Shown: positions 23,446 through 31,501 of the stretch, one piece after another | Layout of the letters: the number at the start of each line of letters is the position of its first letter | Position numbering within the stretch: position 1 is the first letter of the stretch | Assembly: GCA_016219875.1 (NCBI GenBank) | Contig: JACRJZ010000092.1 | Location: 1-33,983 of the forward strand | Direction: 5' to 3' | Length of the DNA stretch: 33,983 nucleotides | From: Verrucomicrobiota bacterium | GTDB taxonomy: Bacteria > Verrucomicrobiota > Verrucomicrobiia > Limisphaerales > JACRJZ01 | Notes under the pieces: generated by a model | What the model was told of the DNA's origin: nothing | Database searches by the model: none | Seen by the model: only the letters and a program-made list of their open reading frames with translations | Position numbers and translations under genes: made by a program

Positions 23446-24879
23446 TCAACGTTGCGCCGGCAGTTCCTGGTCTTCCGTCTCGTCTTCAGCCTTGCCCGCG
23501 CTGCCGGTACGGCCGTTGTACTCGTTCAGCTTGTTGCGGAGAGTGCGGATGCTGATGTCGAGAACCTTGGCGGCGTGGGTGCGGTTGCCTTTGCTGTGCT
23601 CCAAGGCGGCAAAGATGTGACGCTTCTCCAGTTCGGCGAGGGAGAGGAACTGGCCGTTGGCATCGGTGGGCGCGACGGCCGCCGCCGCGGTCGGTTGCGC
23701 TGAGACCGGTTGAGAACTGGCCAAGCCGAGGTGTTCCGGCTGCAACAACCCGTTCTCGCTGCACAGAATCACCGCACGCTCGATGACGTTCTGCAATTCG
23801 CGCACGTTGCCGGGCCAGGAGTGCAGGTTGAGCGTCTTGAGGCAAACGTCGGAGATGCCTTGCACCCGCACGCCGTGCTTGCGCGCAAACCGTTTCATGA
23901 ACTGCTCCGCCAGGTGGCCGATGTCCTCCTGGCGTTCCCGCAGCGGCGCGACGTGGATGGGCACGACGTTCAGGCGGAAGTAAAGGTCCTGGCGAAACTC
24001 CTTGCGCGCGACGCTGTCTTCGAGCTTCCGGTTGGTGGTGGCGATCACGCGCACGTCCACCTTGATGGTGCGGTTGCCGCCCACCCGCTCGAACTCGCGT
24101 TCCTGGAGCACGCGGAGCAACTTGGCCTGGACCGTGGGGGAAATCTCGCTGATCTCGTCGAGCAGAATGGTGCCGTTGTGCGCCAGTTCAAAGCGGCCTT
24201 CGCGCTTGTTCATCGCGCCGGTGAAGGCGCCTTTCTCGTGTCCGAAGAACTCGCTTTCGATCAGGTTCTCCGGGATCGCGGCACAGTTGAGTTTGATGAA
24301 GGGCGCGCCGGCGCGCGGGCTTTCTTTGTAGAGCGCGCGGGCGACGAGTTCCTTGCCGGTACCGCTTTCGCCCTGGATCAGCACGGTGGCCTGGGTGCGG
24401 GCGACTTTGCGGATGAGTTGGCGCAGGTTCTCCATCGCCGCGCAACGGCCCAGCAGATCGTAGCCGGTGTCCTCGTCGTCCTGGCTGAGCAACTGGTTGA
24501 CGCGGACGAGTTGGGTGAATTCCTGGGCGCGCTTGAGCGTGATGTCAATCTGGTCGGCCGAAAACGGCTTGGTGAGGTAATCGAACGCGCCGTTCTTCAT
24601 GCACTCGACCGCCGACTCCACGGAGCCGTACCCCGTCATCACTACGACAAGCGGCTTCTGCGGGCGGAGTTGAACCGCTTTCAGCAAGTCCGTCCCGTCG
24701 CCATCGGGCAGACGGACATCGGCAAAAACGAGATCGAAGCTGTCGCGGGCGAGGAAGTCCTGCGCGTCGGCCAAGGTGGCCGCACTGGCGACATCACAGC
24801 GGCGGGCGCGGAGATGTTGTTCCAGGCTCTTGCGGACGATCAAGTCGTCCTCCAGCACGATGACTCTCTCGATGGGCAT
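23446..24879 (-). CDS. NtrC-family sigma-54-dependent response regulator
   Basis: The 477-residue product has the full three-domain layout. The receiver (about 5-118) has acidic pocket E10-D11-D12, phospho-acceptor D54, T81 and K103. The AAA+ domain (about 142-375) has Walker A GESGTGKE at 169-176, the sigma-54 contact loop GAFTGA at 216-221 and Walker B ILLDE at 237-241. A Fis-type HTH lies near the end (LSLAELEKRHIFAALEHSKG then NRTHAAKVLDISIRTLRNKL). Phosphorylation should drive oligomerisation and ATP-dependent opening of sigma-54 promoters. The target genes are unknown. It starts 3 nt after the FlgN-like gene and is last in the operon. No histidine kinase is visible in the window. Confidence 0.95.
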   Translation of the reverse strand: MPIERVIVLEDDLIVRKSLEQHLRARRCDVASAATLADAQDFLARDSFDLVFADVRLPDGDGTDLLKAVQLRPQKPLVVVMTGYGSVESAVECMKNGAFDYLTKPFSADQIDITLKRAQEFTQLVRVNQLLSQDDEDTGYDLLGRCAAMENLRQLIRKVARTQATVLIQGESGTGKELVARALYKESPRAGAPFIKLNCAAIPENLIESEFFGHEKGAFTGAMNKREGRFELAHNGTILLDEISEISPTVQAKLLRVLQEREFERVGGNRTIKVDVRVIATTNRKLEDSVARKEFRQDLYFRLNVVPIHVAPLRERQEDIGHLAEQFMKRFARKHGVRVQGISDVCLKTLNLHSWPGNVRELQNVIERAVILCSENGLLQPEHLGLASSQPVSAQPTAAAAVAPTDANGQFLSLAELEKRHIFAALEHSKGNRTHAAKVLDISIRTLRNKLNEYNGRTGSAGKAEDETEDQELPAQR

Positions 24880-24882
24880 GGC

Positions 24883-25323
24883 TCAGGCAGCGGTGTGCCG
24901 ACGGTAAAGGTCGGCCACATAGTGCGGACGTTGACGCGCGGCGGGCGGCAGATGCCGTGGCGGCACCAGGCCCCGGCGCAGCAGCGCCTGCTCGTTTTCG
25001 CGGTCAAAGACCACGATCTTCATGATCAAATCTTGGTTGGAACGGATCAAAGCTGACACCTCCGGGTAACGAGCACGCTCGTCCAAGCTGAGCCGCTGCC
25101 ACGCCACCCGGTGGGTGCGCAAAGCATTCAGGGAGCGGTCAAGGCTGGCAAGCAGGTTCTTGCGTTGCTGGTGAAAGGGGAAAGCGGAGAAATCGTCCGG
25201 CCCACGGAGCGCCTCGTTCTCCCGCGAGACGATGCCCAGCATCTCCTGGCACAGCGCGTGATGCTCGCGCAACTGGTCCAGGAGCGCGTCGGGGTCGTTG
25301 GTGGCAGGCAACGGCGGAGTCAT
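24883..25323 (-). CDS. Small helical protein, FlgN-like
   Basis: The 146-residue product is almost entirely helical, with heptad-like Leu spacing (LLDQLREHHALCQEMLGIVS, then RENEALRGPDD). A second helix is around 'RKNLLASLDRSLNALRTHRVAWQRL', and a third is 'IRSNQDLIMKIVVFDRENEQALLRRGL'. This resembles the FlgN-type chaperone fold, which is two long helices with a 'LL..L...E..AL' start, though similarity is weak and other coiled-coil proteins would fit. The ATG (25323-25321) overlaps the TGA of the TPR gene before it, and the NtrC gene starts 3 nt after its stop. The coupling suggests shared function with the secreted and TPR proteins. Confidence 0.65.
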   Translation of the reverse strand: MTPPLPATNDPDALLDQLREHHALCQEMLGIVSRENEALRGPDDFSAFPFHQQRKNLLASLDRSLNALRTHRVAWQRLSLDERARYPEVSALIRSNQDLIMKIVVFDRENEQALLRRGLVPPRHLPPAARQRPHYVADLYRRHTAA

Positions 25324-26993
25324 GGCACGGACTCGGCGACCAGAGGAGGCGGCCCGTTGGCGGGGGGACGCAGGATGGCGGCGGTGCCGCCAGAGGCAGC
25401 GGGCGGGGTCTTTGTCAGGGGCGCTTCGGTGTTCTGCGGAGGACTGGGCGTCGTGGGTGGAAGCGGTTCGCTCACGGTCGAAGGGCCACGCCACAGATCG
25501 CGGCGCATGACCTCGGCCCGCGAATGCCAATTGATGTAGTCGCGGCGCCAGCGGGCCATGTCGAAGATGGTTTTGAGATTGGGAGCGGCGTTCGTGCCGA
25601 GTTCCCGTTCGTGGCCGAGGAGGTTCGTGTAGGTTTCGATCGCCTTGAAAGGTTGATCGAGGCGCTCGTAGGAAACGCCGATCTGGTACAACACCGGCAC
25701 CTGCCATTCCGGCGTGACGTCCAGCCGGACGAGACTCTGGTAGATCGCGAGCGCTTTGGCGTAGTCGCCTTCCTGGTAAAGCTGGTTGGCGATCTCGTTG
25801 CCGGCGCGCTGCTGCCAAAAGGCCCAGACCGGCGGGTTGGCCTTGGCGTTGAGCTGCTGTTCCTGCATGAGCAGCAGCACCTGTTGCAGGGACTCGCTAT
25901 TCCGGCCCAGATGCCGGAAGGCCGACGCCATGAGGAAGCGCACTTCCGGTTGTTCCGGCGTGCCCTTCTGATGATCCAGGAAATCCTGGCCTTGTGAAAC
26001 CACCTCGACGTGCTGGCCGAGATGATAGAGCGAACGCACCAGCTTGAAATGAATCTGCGATTTGTTGAGCGCGGGGTGGTCGGACTTCATGAGCCGCGTC
26101 AGGAATTCCACCGCGTGCTGGTGATTGCCCTGTTGGTAGTGCGTCTCCGCAATCTCCGTCTGCGCCTGGATCACGAGGCGGCGGTAGTAATCGAATTGGT
26201 CTGACTTGAGCACCAGCGCCGTGGACATGGTGGCGTAAAACTTTGTGAGCGCCAGCCGGTTCAAGCCCATCTGGCGATAGATCAGACCTTCCCGCAACAA
26301 GACTTCCGGCACATTGAAGTCGTTGGGCCAGCGGGCCTGATACTGCGCGAAAATCTGCAGGGCACGGCTGAGTTGCTGTTCGTCCTGTGCGATGAGCGCC
26401 AATTCCAGCATGGCGGTGCGGCGCATCTCGTCCGGGGCGTCCGGAGCGCGCAATACAGCGACCAGCTTGGGCACAGCGTTCTTGCCTTGGCGGATGAGCC
26501 GAAGCTGCCGCGCGGCTTCGAGGTGCCGCTTCAACTCGTCCGGCTCAGCTTTCCGGTGCTGCTGCTGCTCCGTGAGCAAATTGGTGGAGGCCAACCGGCC
26601 CCAGGTGTCGCGCAGGGGGTGGTCCGCCTCATCATTGACGTTCGTGGCGCGGTTCGTGACGGTCGGGGCCGGCGGATTGGAGAGAAGCAGCGAAAGATCA
26701 TCCCCCAGTTCCGCGAGCGCAGAACCCTTCGTGGAGTCGGCCAAAGAAGGCAAACTGAAGCTGAGTGCAGAAGCGGCCACCACCGCGAACCCCAGCCTCG
26801 CAAGGCGCGATCCTTGCACACGTCGAGCGACCCGGCGCGTGGAAGGACCTCGGCATGGAAACCGACTTAATCCTGAGCTTCTTTCAAAACCGTAGCAGCC
26901 GACGTGAGGAGGCTCTGTTTCCGTTGATGTTTGAGCCTCCTCACGTCGGCTGCTACGGGGTTTTGAAATCGCCTCTCCTGAAGGGAAGTTCAT
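25320..26993 (-). CDS. TPR-repeat secreted/periplasmic protein with repeat-encoded N-terminal extension
   Basis: The product has up to 557 residues. The signal-like segment (SRLARLGFAVVAASALSFSL, then PSLADS) begins only at about residue 62. The ATG at 26993 overlaps the stop of the gene before it, and the sequence between it and the signal is an inverted repeat read as protein (SRREEAQTSTETEPPHVGC). A GTG at 26819 in the same frame would place the signal at the N-terminus. The body (about 150-480) contains several helix-turn-helix TPR units, for example ALQIFAQYQARWPNDFNVPE, AVEFLTRLMKSDHPALNKSQ, YAKALAIYQSLVRLDVTPEW and PFKAIETYTNLLGHERELGT. The C-terminal 50 residues are Pro-rich. It is probably a scaffold for protein-protein contacts. 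Confidence 0.8.
   Translation of the reverse strand: MNFPSGEAISKPRSSRREEAQTSTETEPPHVGCYGFERSSGLSRFPCRGPSTRRVARRVQGSRLARLGFAVVAASALSFSLPSLADSTKGSALAELGDDLSLLLSNPPAPTVTNRATNVNDEADHPLRDTWGRLASTNLLTEQQQHRKAEPDELKRHLEAARQLRLIRQGKNAVPKLVAVLRAPDAPDEMRRTAMLELALIAQDEQQLSRALQIFAQYQARWPNDFNVPEVLLREGLIYRQMGLNRLALTKFYATMSTALVLKSDQFDYYRRLVIQAQTEIAETHYQQGNHQHAVEFLTRLMKSDHPALNKSQIHFKLVRSLYHLGQHVEVVSQGQDFLDHQKGTPEQPEVRFLMASAFRHLGRNSESLQQVLLLMQEQQLNAKANPPVWAFWQQRAGNEIANQLYQEGDYAKALAIYQSLVRLDVTPEWQVPVLYQIGVSYERLDQPFKAIETYTNLLGHERELGTNAAPNLKTIFDMARWRRDYINWHSRAEVMRRDLWRGPSTVSEPLPPTTPSPPQNTEAPLTKTPPAASGGTAAILRPPANGPPPLVAESVP
26882..26968. repeat. Long-armed inverted repeat overlapping the TPR gene 5' end
   Basis: Arms 26882-26915 and 26933-26968 are complementary over their length apart from a 2-nt gap (TTTCAAAACCGTAGCAGCCG... 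against ...GGCTGCTACGGGGTTTTGAA), with a 17-nt loop. If read in the TPR frame it encodes the Arg/Glu/Thr-rich segment before the signal peptide. It is a repetitive palindromic element, possibly MITE-like. Confidence 0.85.
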
Positions 26994-27553
26994 GGGGATT
27001 TGTAGGTGGCGCTGCTCGAGGGCAGCATTCGGGGCGTGGGCGGCACGAACGGCAGCGGCACCAGGGCCGAGACGCCGGCGTTGGTGCCCGCTGGGCCGGG
27101 CCTGAAGTAATTGAGCAACATCTGTGGCGTGACAACGACCGGCATCATGGCCTGCCCATCGACGACAAGCTGATTGGAAGCGGCGACTGGATCGTCAGAC
27201 TCCACCGGTAGTTCTGCGGAGGCATTCATTTTCTGGGACGAACCGGGAAGCGCTGCCGTTGTTTGCGTCGAACCAGCCACAGCGGCTCCCGCAACGGGCG
27301 GAGCCTTGGACGGAGTCGGCGCGAGCGCTGGCACCGAATTAGCGGTGGAAGCCGACACCGGTCCCGGGCGGGTATCGGTCATAGCCAAAGGCGGCAAGGG
27401 GTCCAGCACGCAAGGAGGCGGGGGCGTTTGAAAGCGCAGCGGTTCCGGGCCGATCCGAGCCAGGTAACCGGGCGGCGAGGCCCGCGTCAGGCCCGCTGTT
27501 ACCCACCCTGCGGCGGCGATCAGTAGACCAACAGTGAACGTCCGTTTCGTCAT
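26990..27553 (-). CDS. Secreted Pro/Ala-rich protein, first of the NtrC operon
   Basis: The product has 187 residues. The N-terminus MTKRTFTVGLLIAAAGWVTA (then GLTRAS) is a good Sec signal peptide. The mature part is Pro/Ala/Thr/Ser-rich and probably disordered up to about 115. A short conserved-looking segment, VVDGQAMMPVVVTPQMLLNY with 'FRPGPAGTN', follows. Its stop overlaps the start of the TPR gene by four bases. No known domain was recognised. Being exported and coupled to a TPR protein, it may be part of a cell-envelope complex controlled by the NtrC regulator. Confidence 0.7.
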   Translation of the reverse strand: MTKRTFTVGLLIAAAGWVTAGLTRASPPGYLARIGPEPLRFQTPPPPCVLDPLPPLAMTDTRPGPVSASTANSVPALAPTPSKAPPVAGAAVAGSTQTTAALPGSSQKMNASAELPVESDDPVAASNQLVVDGQAMMPVVVTPQMLLNYFRPGPAGTNAGVSALVPLPFVPPTPRMLPSSSATYKSP

Positions 27554-27813
27554 GTGCGCGCAGGCACATCCATTCGCATCGTTGCCTCGACGGCGAAGCT
27601 ATCGGCCTCGCACAACTCAGGGCGAACGAACCGAGAGAGGGCGGCAGCGTGACCACGCCGCCGGCCCACTGTGCCACATCTGCTTCATCGGCAGAAATTG
27701 CCGCCACTTGAGACGATTCGGTGACTGGGGAGGAGTTTGGAATTGCCGGGAAAGGAGACGGCGCAGGCTGATTTCAAGCCCGCTATGCGGTTCGGCGAGG
27801 TTGAAGAGTTGGA

Positions 27814-27885
27814 GGGTTGCAGGGTTGAAGAGGCTTCATGGGATGGCTTCAGCCCAACGCTGCAGCCTCTTCAACGCTTCAACCC
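27814..27885. repeat. 22-bp inverted repeat downstream of tatC
   Basis: Arms 27814-27835 and 27864-27885 match at 20 of 22 positions (GGGTTGCAGGGTTGAAGAGG against the complement of the right arm) around a 28-nt loop. The gap 27554-27925 contains nothing else gene-like. On the minus strand the hairpin lies about 40 nt past the tatC stop and could also act as a transcription stop. Confidence 0.7.
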
Positions 27886-27925
27886 TTCACCCCTTACCCG
27901 TGCCCAGCACGCACCCCACGCGGAG

Positions 27926-28972
27926 CTAGTCCACCGGCTGCTCCTTCTCTTCCAGCGCCTGCCGCTTCTTCTCCTTCCGCTCCCAGTACCACGTAATCCA
28001 AACGGTGATCTCGTAGAGAATCTGCAACGGGATCGCCATGAGAAGCTGGGTGATGACTTCGGGCGTGGTCAGCATGGCGCCGAGGATGAAGTTGATGACA
28101 ATCACGTAGCGCCGGGCTTTCGAGAGAATCCTGTAGTTCAGCACCCCGATCTTGACCAAGACGAGGATCACCACCGGCATCTCGAAGCCCAGCCCCATCC
28201 CCAGCATGAACTTCGAGACGAAGCCGATGTAATCCTCGGCCCGCCACTGGGGCGACGAGAACCCCAGCCATTCGGAGAACTGGACCGACGCCGTCAGCGC
28301 CACCGGCATGAGGATGAAGTAACAGAACGCCACGCCGGTCATGAACAGGCCCACTGACCAAAACAAACCGCGATAGACGTACTTCCGTTCCTTCATCTTG
28401 AGCGCGGGGAAGACGAAGGCCGCCACCCAATACAGAATGAACGGGGCCGCCAGGATCACGCCGGCATACATGGCCACGTGGAACGCCACCAGGAAGCTGC
28501 CGGCGGGGCTGAGATTGATGATCGCGATCTTCAGCGTGTTGGCCGCTGCGAGGATGGCCGCGTTCGTCTCAGCCCGCACGCCCAGCAGCCAGAAATCCTC
28601 ATTCGTCCCCGACGGTACCGGCTCCAACCGCAGATGCACGAAACGGTTCGTGCTGATGGGGAAGGCGCCGCGGTCCTTGAGGTTGAACTTGAAAACGCCG
28701 AGCAGGTTCGTGTCGAGGTTGAAGGTCACGATCTGGACTTCCTTGGAGTAAACCGCCTTGGCCTTGCTGAGCGGGTACATCATCACCTTTACGACCACGT
28801 TGGCGGCCAGCAGGCAGACCAGCAGGGTTACCCCCAGAGTGGCAAGGCTCTTGATGAGGACCCAGCGAAGATCCTCAAGATGTTCCAGGAAAGTTTTGAC
28901 TGGGCCGCCTTCGCTGTCTTCGTCGCCCCCCGCGGTACCTTCGGTACGCAGTTCCTCAGTCTCGTCGGCCAT
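27926..28972 (-). CDS. tatC: Sec-independent translocase subunit TatC, enlarged periplasmic loop
   Basis: The 348-residue product is the membrane receptor of the twin-arginine pathway. The conserved start motif FLEHLEDLR is at 28-36. TM1 is about 37-60. Conserved segments include NLSPAGSFLVAFHVAMYAGV (153-172), the Glu in GFEMP (E264), and TTPEVITQLLMAIPLQILYE (302-321). The loop after TM1 carries roughly 80 extra residues (about 70-148, KAVYSKEVQIVTFNLDTNLL through RAETNAAILAAANTLKIA) compared with the roughly 250-residue E. coli-type protein. It is 24 nt downstream of tatA and should be co-transcribed with it. A short acidic N-terminal extension precedes the first motif. Confidence 0.95.
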   Translation of the reverse strand: MADETEELRTEGTAGGDEDSEGGPVKTFLEHLEDLRWVLIKSLATLGVTLLVCLLAANVVVKVMMYPLSKAKAVYSKEVQIVTFNLDTNLLGVFKFNLKDRGAFPISTNRFVHLRLEPVPSGTNEDFWLLGVRAETNAAILAAANTLKIAIINLSPAGSFLVAFHVAMYAGVILAAPFILYWVAAFVFPALKMKERKYVYRGLFWSVGLFMTGVAFCYFILMPVALTASVQFSEWLGFSSPQWRAEDYIGFVSKFMLGMGLGFEMPVVILVLVKIGVLNYRILSKARRYVIVINFILGAMLTTPEVITQLLMAIPLQILYEITVWITWYWERKEKKRQALEEKEQPVD

Positions 28973-28996
28973 GAAAGATAATGGAAAGCCGGGAGG

Positions 28997-29278
28997 TTAG
29001 GCCTTCTGCTCGGCCACGGGCTTCTGCGTCTGGGCGGTTTCCTGAATCTGCTTGGGCTGCGGAGGAGTGTGGCTGGGGGTTTCGTCCATGGAGCGCGAAA
29101 CCTCGTCGCTCACCTCGCGGGTGGCCTTCTTGAATTCCTTGATGCCTTGTCCCAGACCCTTGGCCAGCTCGGGGATCTTCCTGGCGCCGAAAAACACCAG
29201 GATCAGCACCAGGATCACAATGAGCTGCGTGCCGCCAAATTCCAGTAACGCAAACATGCTGTTCATAAAAACGTTCAT
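28997..29278 (-). CDS. tatA: Twin-arginine translocase subunit TatA/E
   Basis: The 93-residue product has the single N-terminal membrane helix (about 14-30, GGTQLIVILVLILVFFG), the hallmark FG at 30-31, and the amphipathic helix ARKIPELAKGLGQGIKEFKK. A Gln/Pro/Glu-rich hydrophilic tail completes it. It polymerises to make the pore for folded Tat substrates together with TatC, whose gene starts 24 nt downstream. In-frame ATGs at 29266 and 29257 could also serve as starts; the 29278 ATG gives a slightly longer cytosolic/periplasmic leader. Confidence 0.92.
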   Translation of the reverse strand: MNVFMNSMFALLEFGGTQLIVILVLILVFFGARKIPELAKGLGQGIKEFKKATREVSDEVSRSMDETPSHTPPQPKQIQETAQTQKPVAEQKA

Positions 29279-29420
29279 TACGGCGCCAAGCTAAGCCCCG
29301 CGTACGGCCATGTAAAGCACCAATCCGGCGCGGCCCCGCGCGCCGCGCCCGCCCTTGCATTTTCAGCCTGCTCAAGCATCTTGGCGCGGCCCAAACCGGG
29401 CCGTTTGAAAAACGCGAGCT

Positions 29421-29852
29421 ATGACGACGCTTCAACTCACAACGGTATTCATCATCATCGCCGCGTTGGCGGCGGCGGCCACCTTGGCCCAGCGTGCGCA
29501 TGCCCAGGCAAAGGGTCCAGTCCAGACCGGCGACGCCGCCAAGCGGATCAATGTCGAAGAGTTTGACAAGATGCGCGCTGATACGAATTACGTCGTGCTT
29601 GATGTCCGCACTTCCAAGGAATTCTCCGCCGGCCACGTTCCCCGCGCCGTCAACATCTCGGTGAACTCATCCGACTTTGAAGCCAAGGCCGCCGCGCTCA
29701 GTAAAGAGAAGCCTTGCTTGGTCTATTGCGCCGCCGGGGTCCGCAGCGCCAAAGCCGTTCAGGAATTGCACCGGATAGGCTTCAAGCAACTCTTCGATTT
29801 CCGCGGCGGCTGGTTGGCTTGGCGGGAGGCGGGCAAGCCGGTCGAGAAATGA
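29421..29852 (+). CDS. Secreted single-domain rhodanese (sulfurtransferase-like)
   Basis: The 143-residue product has an N-terminal signal or anchor helix (TTVFIIIAALAAAATLAQRA), so it likely acts outside the cytoplasm. The rhodanese domain (about 42-140) has the first conserved motif VVLDVRTSKEFSAGHVPRAV. The active-site loop is C103-A-A-G-V-R-S (VYCAAGVRSAK), and the end is FDFRGGWLAWREAGKPV. The catalytic Cys is present, so persulfide transfer is possible. It is divergent from tatA, with about 140 nt between them. No sulfur-metabolism partner is nearby, so the substrate is unknown. Confidence 0.92.
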   Translation: MTTLQLTTVFIIIAALAAAATLAQRAHAQAKGPVQTGDAAKRINVEEFDKMRADTNYVVLDVRTSKEFSAGHVPRAVNISVNSSDFEAKAAALSKEKPCLVYCAAGVRSAKAVQELHRIGFKQLFDFRGGWLAWREAGKPVEK

Positions 29853-29965
29853 CGCTCGCCGTGGGCGGTTTCCGCGCTCCATCGCAGCCGAAGAAACGAG
29901 GCACTGATCAAGCAATCCGCGATTGATCTGAGTTTGCTTACGGGGCGCCACTTGGCCCTGCCACC

Positions 29966-30104
29966 ATAGCGCAGACATTCCGGTCTGCCGTGGCGCAGGC
30001 TTTCCAGCCTGCGGGGCGTGCGAGCGATTCGGACGTCCGCATCGTGGCGGACGGCCGGCCGACAAGAATGTCGGCGCTACGGCAGGCCGGAAAGCCTGCG
30101 CTAC
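29966..30104. repeat. Inverted repeat with 31-bp arms, GCAGGCTTTCC family
   Basis: Left arm 29966-29996 and right arm 30074-30104 are complementary at 26 of 31 positions. An inner hairpin (GCAGGCT-TTCC-AGCCTGC) starts just after the left arm, near 29995. A run of nine G (30106-30114) follows directly. The gap 29853-30186 has no gene. The arms match those of the element at 32899-33050. Confidence 0.85.
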
Positions 30105-30186
30105 AGGGGGGGGGTGTCCGGTTGCGCCCTCGGTTGAAGGACAGGTTGCACGGCAGACTGCCTCGGTCTTGCAGAAGACGACGCGC

Positions 30187-31269
30187 TCAGCCTCCGCACT
30201 GCGCTCGATGTCGCAAGGCGTGGTCCACCAGCACCAGCGCCGTCATGGCCTCGACCATTGGCACGGCGCGCGGGAGCACGCAAGGATCGTGGCGGCCCCG
30301 GCCTTTCAGCGTCGTGTTCTTCAGTTCCTCGCTCACCGTGTCCTGCTCGTGCATCACGGTCGCCACCGGCTTGAAGGCGACGCGGAAGTAAATCGTCTCG
30401 CCGTTCGAGATGCCGCCCTGGATGCCGCCGGAGCGGTTCGTCAGGGTGCGGACTTTGCCGCCTTTCATGCGAAAGGCGTCGTTGTGTTCCGTCCCCTTCA
30501 GCAGCGCTCCGCCAAAACCGGAGCCGATGTCGAAGCCCTTCGAGGCCGGCAAGCTCAACATGGCCTTGGCCAAATCCGCTTCCAGCCGGTCGAACACCGG
30601 CTCGCCCCAGCCCGGCGGCACGCGGCGCGCCACGCCTTCCACAATGCCGCCCACGCTGTCGCCCGCATTGCGCATCCGCTCGATAAGCCGGATCATTCGG
30701 CCTGCCGCCGCCGCGTCAGGGCACCGCACGATGTTCGATTCGACTTGGCTGGCTTGGACTTTTTCGGGATCGACGCTGGCCACGACGCGCTGGACCTGTT
30801 TCACGTAGGCCAGCACCTCCACACCGAAACGCTCGTGCAAGATCTTCTTGGCCACAGCGCCGGCCGCCACGCGTCCGACGGTTTCCCTCGCGCTGGCCCG
30901 GCCGCCACCCTGCCAATTGCGAAGGCCGTATTTCGCGAAGTAGGTGTAGTCCGCGTGCGACGGGCGGAACTTCGTGGCCATCTCGCTGTAAGCTTCCGGG
31001 CGCGCGTCCTCGTTTTTCACCCAGAGGCCAATCGGCGTGCCGAGGGTCCGGCCCTCAAACGTGCCGGAGAGGATTTGCACCGTGTCTGACTCCTTGCGCG
31101 GCGTGACAATCCTCGACTGGCCCGGACGGCGGCGATCCAGATCGGGTTGGATGTCGGCTTCGGTCAAAGCCAGTTTCGGCGGGCAACCGTCGATCACCAC
31201 GCCGACGCCGCCGCCGTGGGACTCGCCCCAGGTGGTGATGCGGAACAAGTGGCCAAAGGTGTTTGCCAT
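30187..31269 (-). CDS. aroC: Chorismate synthase
   Basis: The 360-residue product converts 5-enolpyruvylshikimate-3-phosphate to chorismate, the last step of the shikimate pathway, using reduced FMN. It starts MANTFGHLFRITTWGESHGG. Signature 1 is at 15-30 (GESHGGGVGVVIDGCP). Signature 2 spans about 118-138 (NWQGGGRASARETVGR). The third is RSGGIQGGISNGETIYFR. Length fits the family. The frame stays open upstream to 31419, but that part would overlap the tRNA-Pro gene, so the ATG at 31269 is right. It is a cytosolic housekeeping gene, transcribed alone and divergent from the tRNA. Confidence 0.97.
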   Translation of the reverse strand: MANTFGHLFRITTWGESHGGGVGVVIDGCPPKLALTEADIQPDLDRRRPGQSRIVTPRKESDTVQILSGTFEGRTLGTPIGLWVKNEDARPEAYSEMATKFRPSHADYTYFAKYGLRNWQGGGRASARETVGRVAAGAVAKKILHERFGVEVLAYVKQVQRVVASVDPEKVQASQVESNIVRCPDAAAAGRMIRLIERMRNAGDSVGGIVEGVARRVPPGWGEPVFDRLEADLAKAMLSLPASKGFDIGSGFGGALLKGTEHNDAFRMKGGKVRTLTNRSGGIQGGISNGETIYFRVAFKPVATVMHEQDTVSEELKNTTLKGRGRHDPCVLPRAVPMVEAMTALVLVDHALRHRAQCGG

Positions 31270-31376
31270 GCGGTGAAAGTGCGGGAACGAACAGGGGAGG
31301 TCAATGCCCGTTCGGGGATGGTCGAAATAGTCATTGCGCTGGCGGCATATTTCGCCATGATCCCGCCGCACGACGT

Positions 31377-31453
31377 CGGAGCGTAGCTTAGCTTGGTAGA
31401 GCGCTTGGTTTGGGACCAAGAGGTCGCCGGTTCAAATCCGGCCGCTCCGACCA
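31377..31453 (+). tRNA. tRNA-Pro (UGG anticodon), CCA encoded
   Basis: A full cloverleaf can be drawn: acceptor CGGAGCG/CGCTCCG, D-arm AGCTTAGCTTGGTAGAGC region, anticodon stem CTTGG/CCAAG with loop TTTGGGA (anticodon TGG), and T-arm GCCGG-TTCAAAT-CCGGC. The discriminator A (31450) is followed by encoded CCA (31451-31453). Confidence 0.97.
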
Positions 31454-31473
31454 CTCGTTTTCAGAAAGGTAAA

Positions 31474-31501
31474 AGGCAGAAGGCAAGCGCGTCTTCTGCC
31501 T
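31474..31501 (-). terminator. Hairpin overlapping the stop codon, probable terminator
   Basis: AGGCAGAAG (31474-31482) and CTTCTGCCT (31493-31501) pair perfectly with a 10-nt loop. On the minus strand the hairpin begins within the TAG stop of the preceding gene (31502-31500) and is followed by TTTTACCTTT, so it fits an intrinsic terminator for that gene. Confidence 0.6.

Noticed and set aside
23710..25056. 448-residue plus-strand frame opposite the NtrC gene
   Set aside because: Antisense to strongly conserved coding sequence; translation is generic Val/Leu/Arg-rich.
26882..26968. Rho-independent terminator between operon genes
   Set aside because: Arms are too long and of a repeat-family type, and the genes on both sides are otherwise overlapped by ATGA, so a strong terminator there is unlikely.
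31270..31419. N-terminal extension of chorismate synthase
   Set aside because: It would overlap the tRNA-Pro gene, and the family begins at the MANTFGHLFR segment (ATG at 31269).
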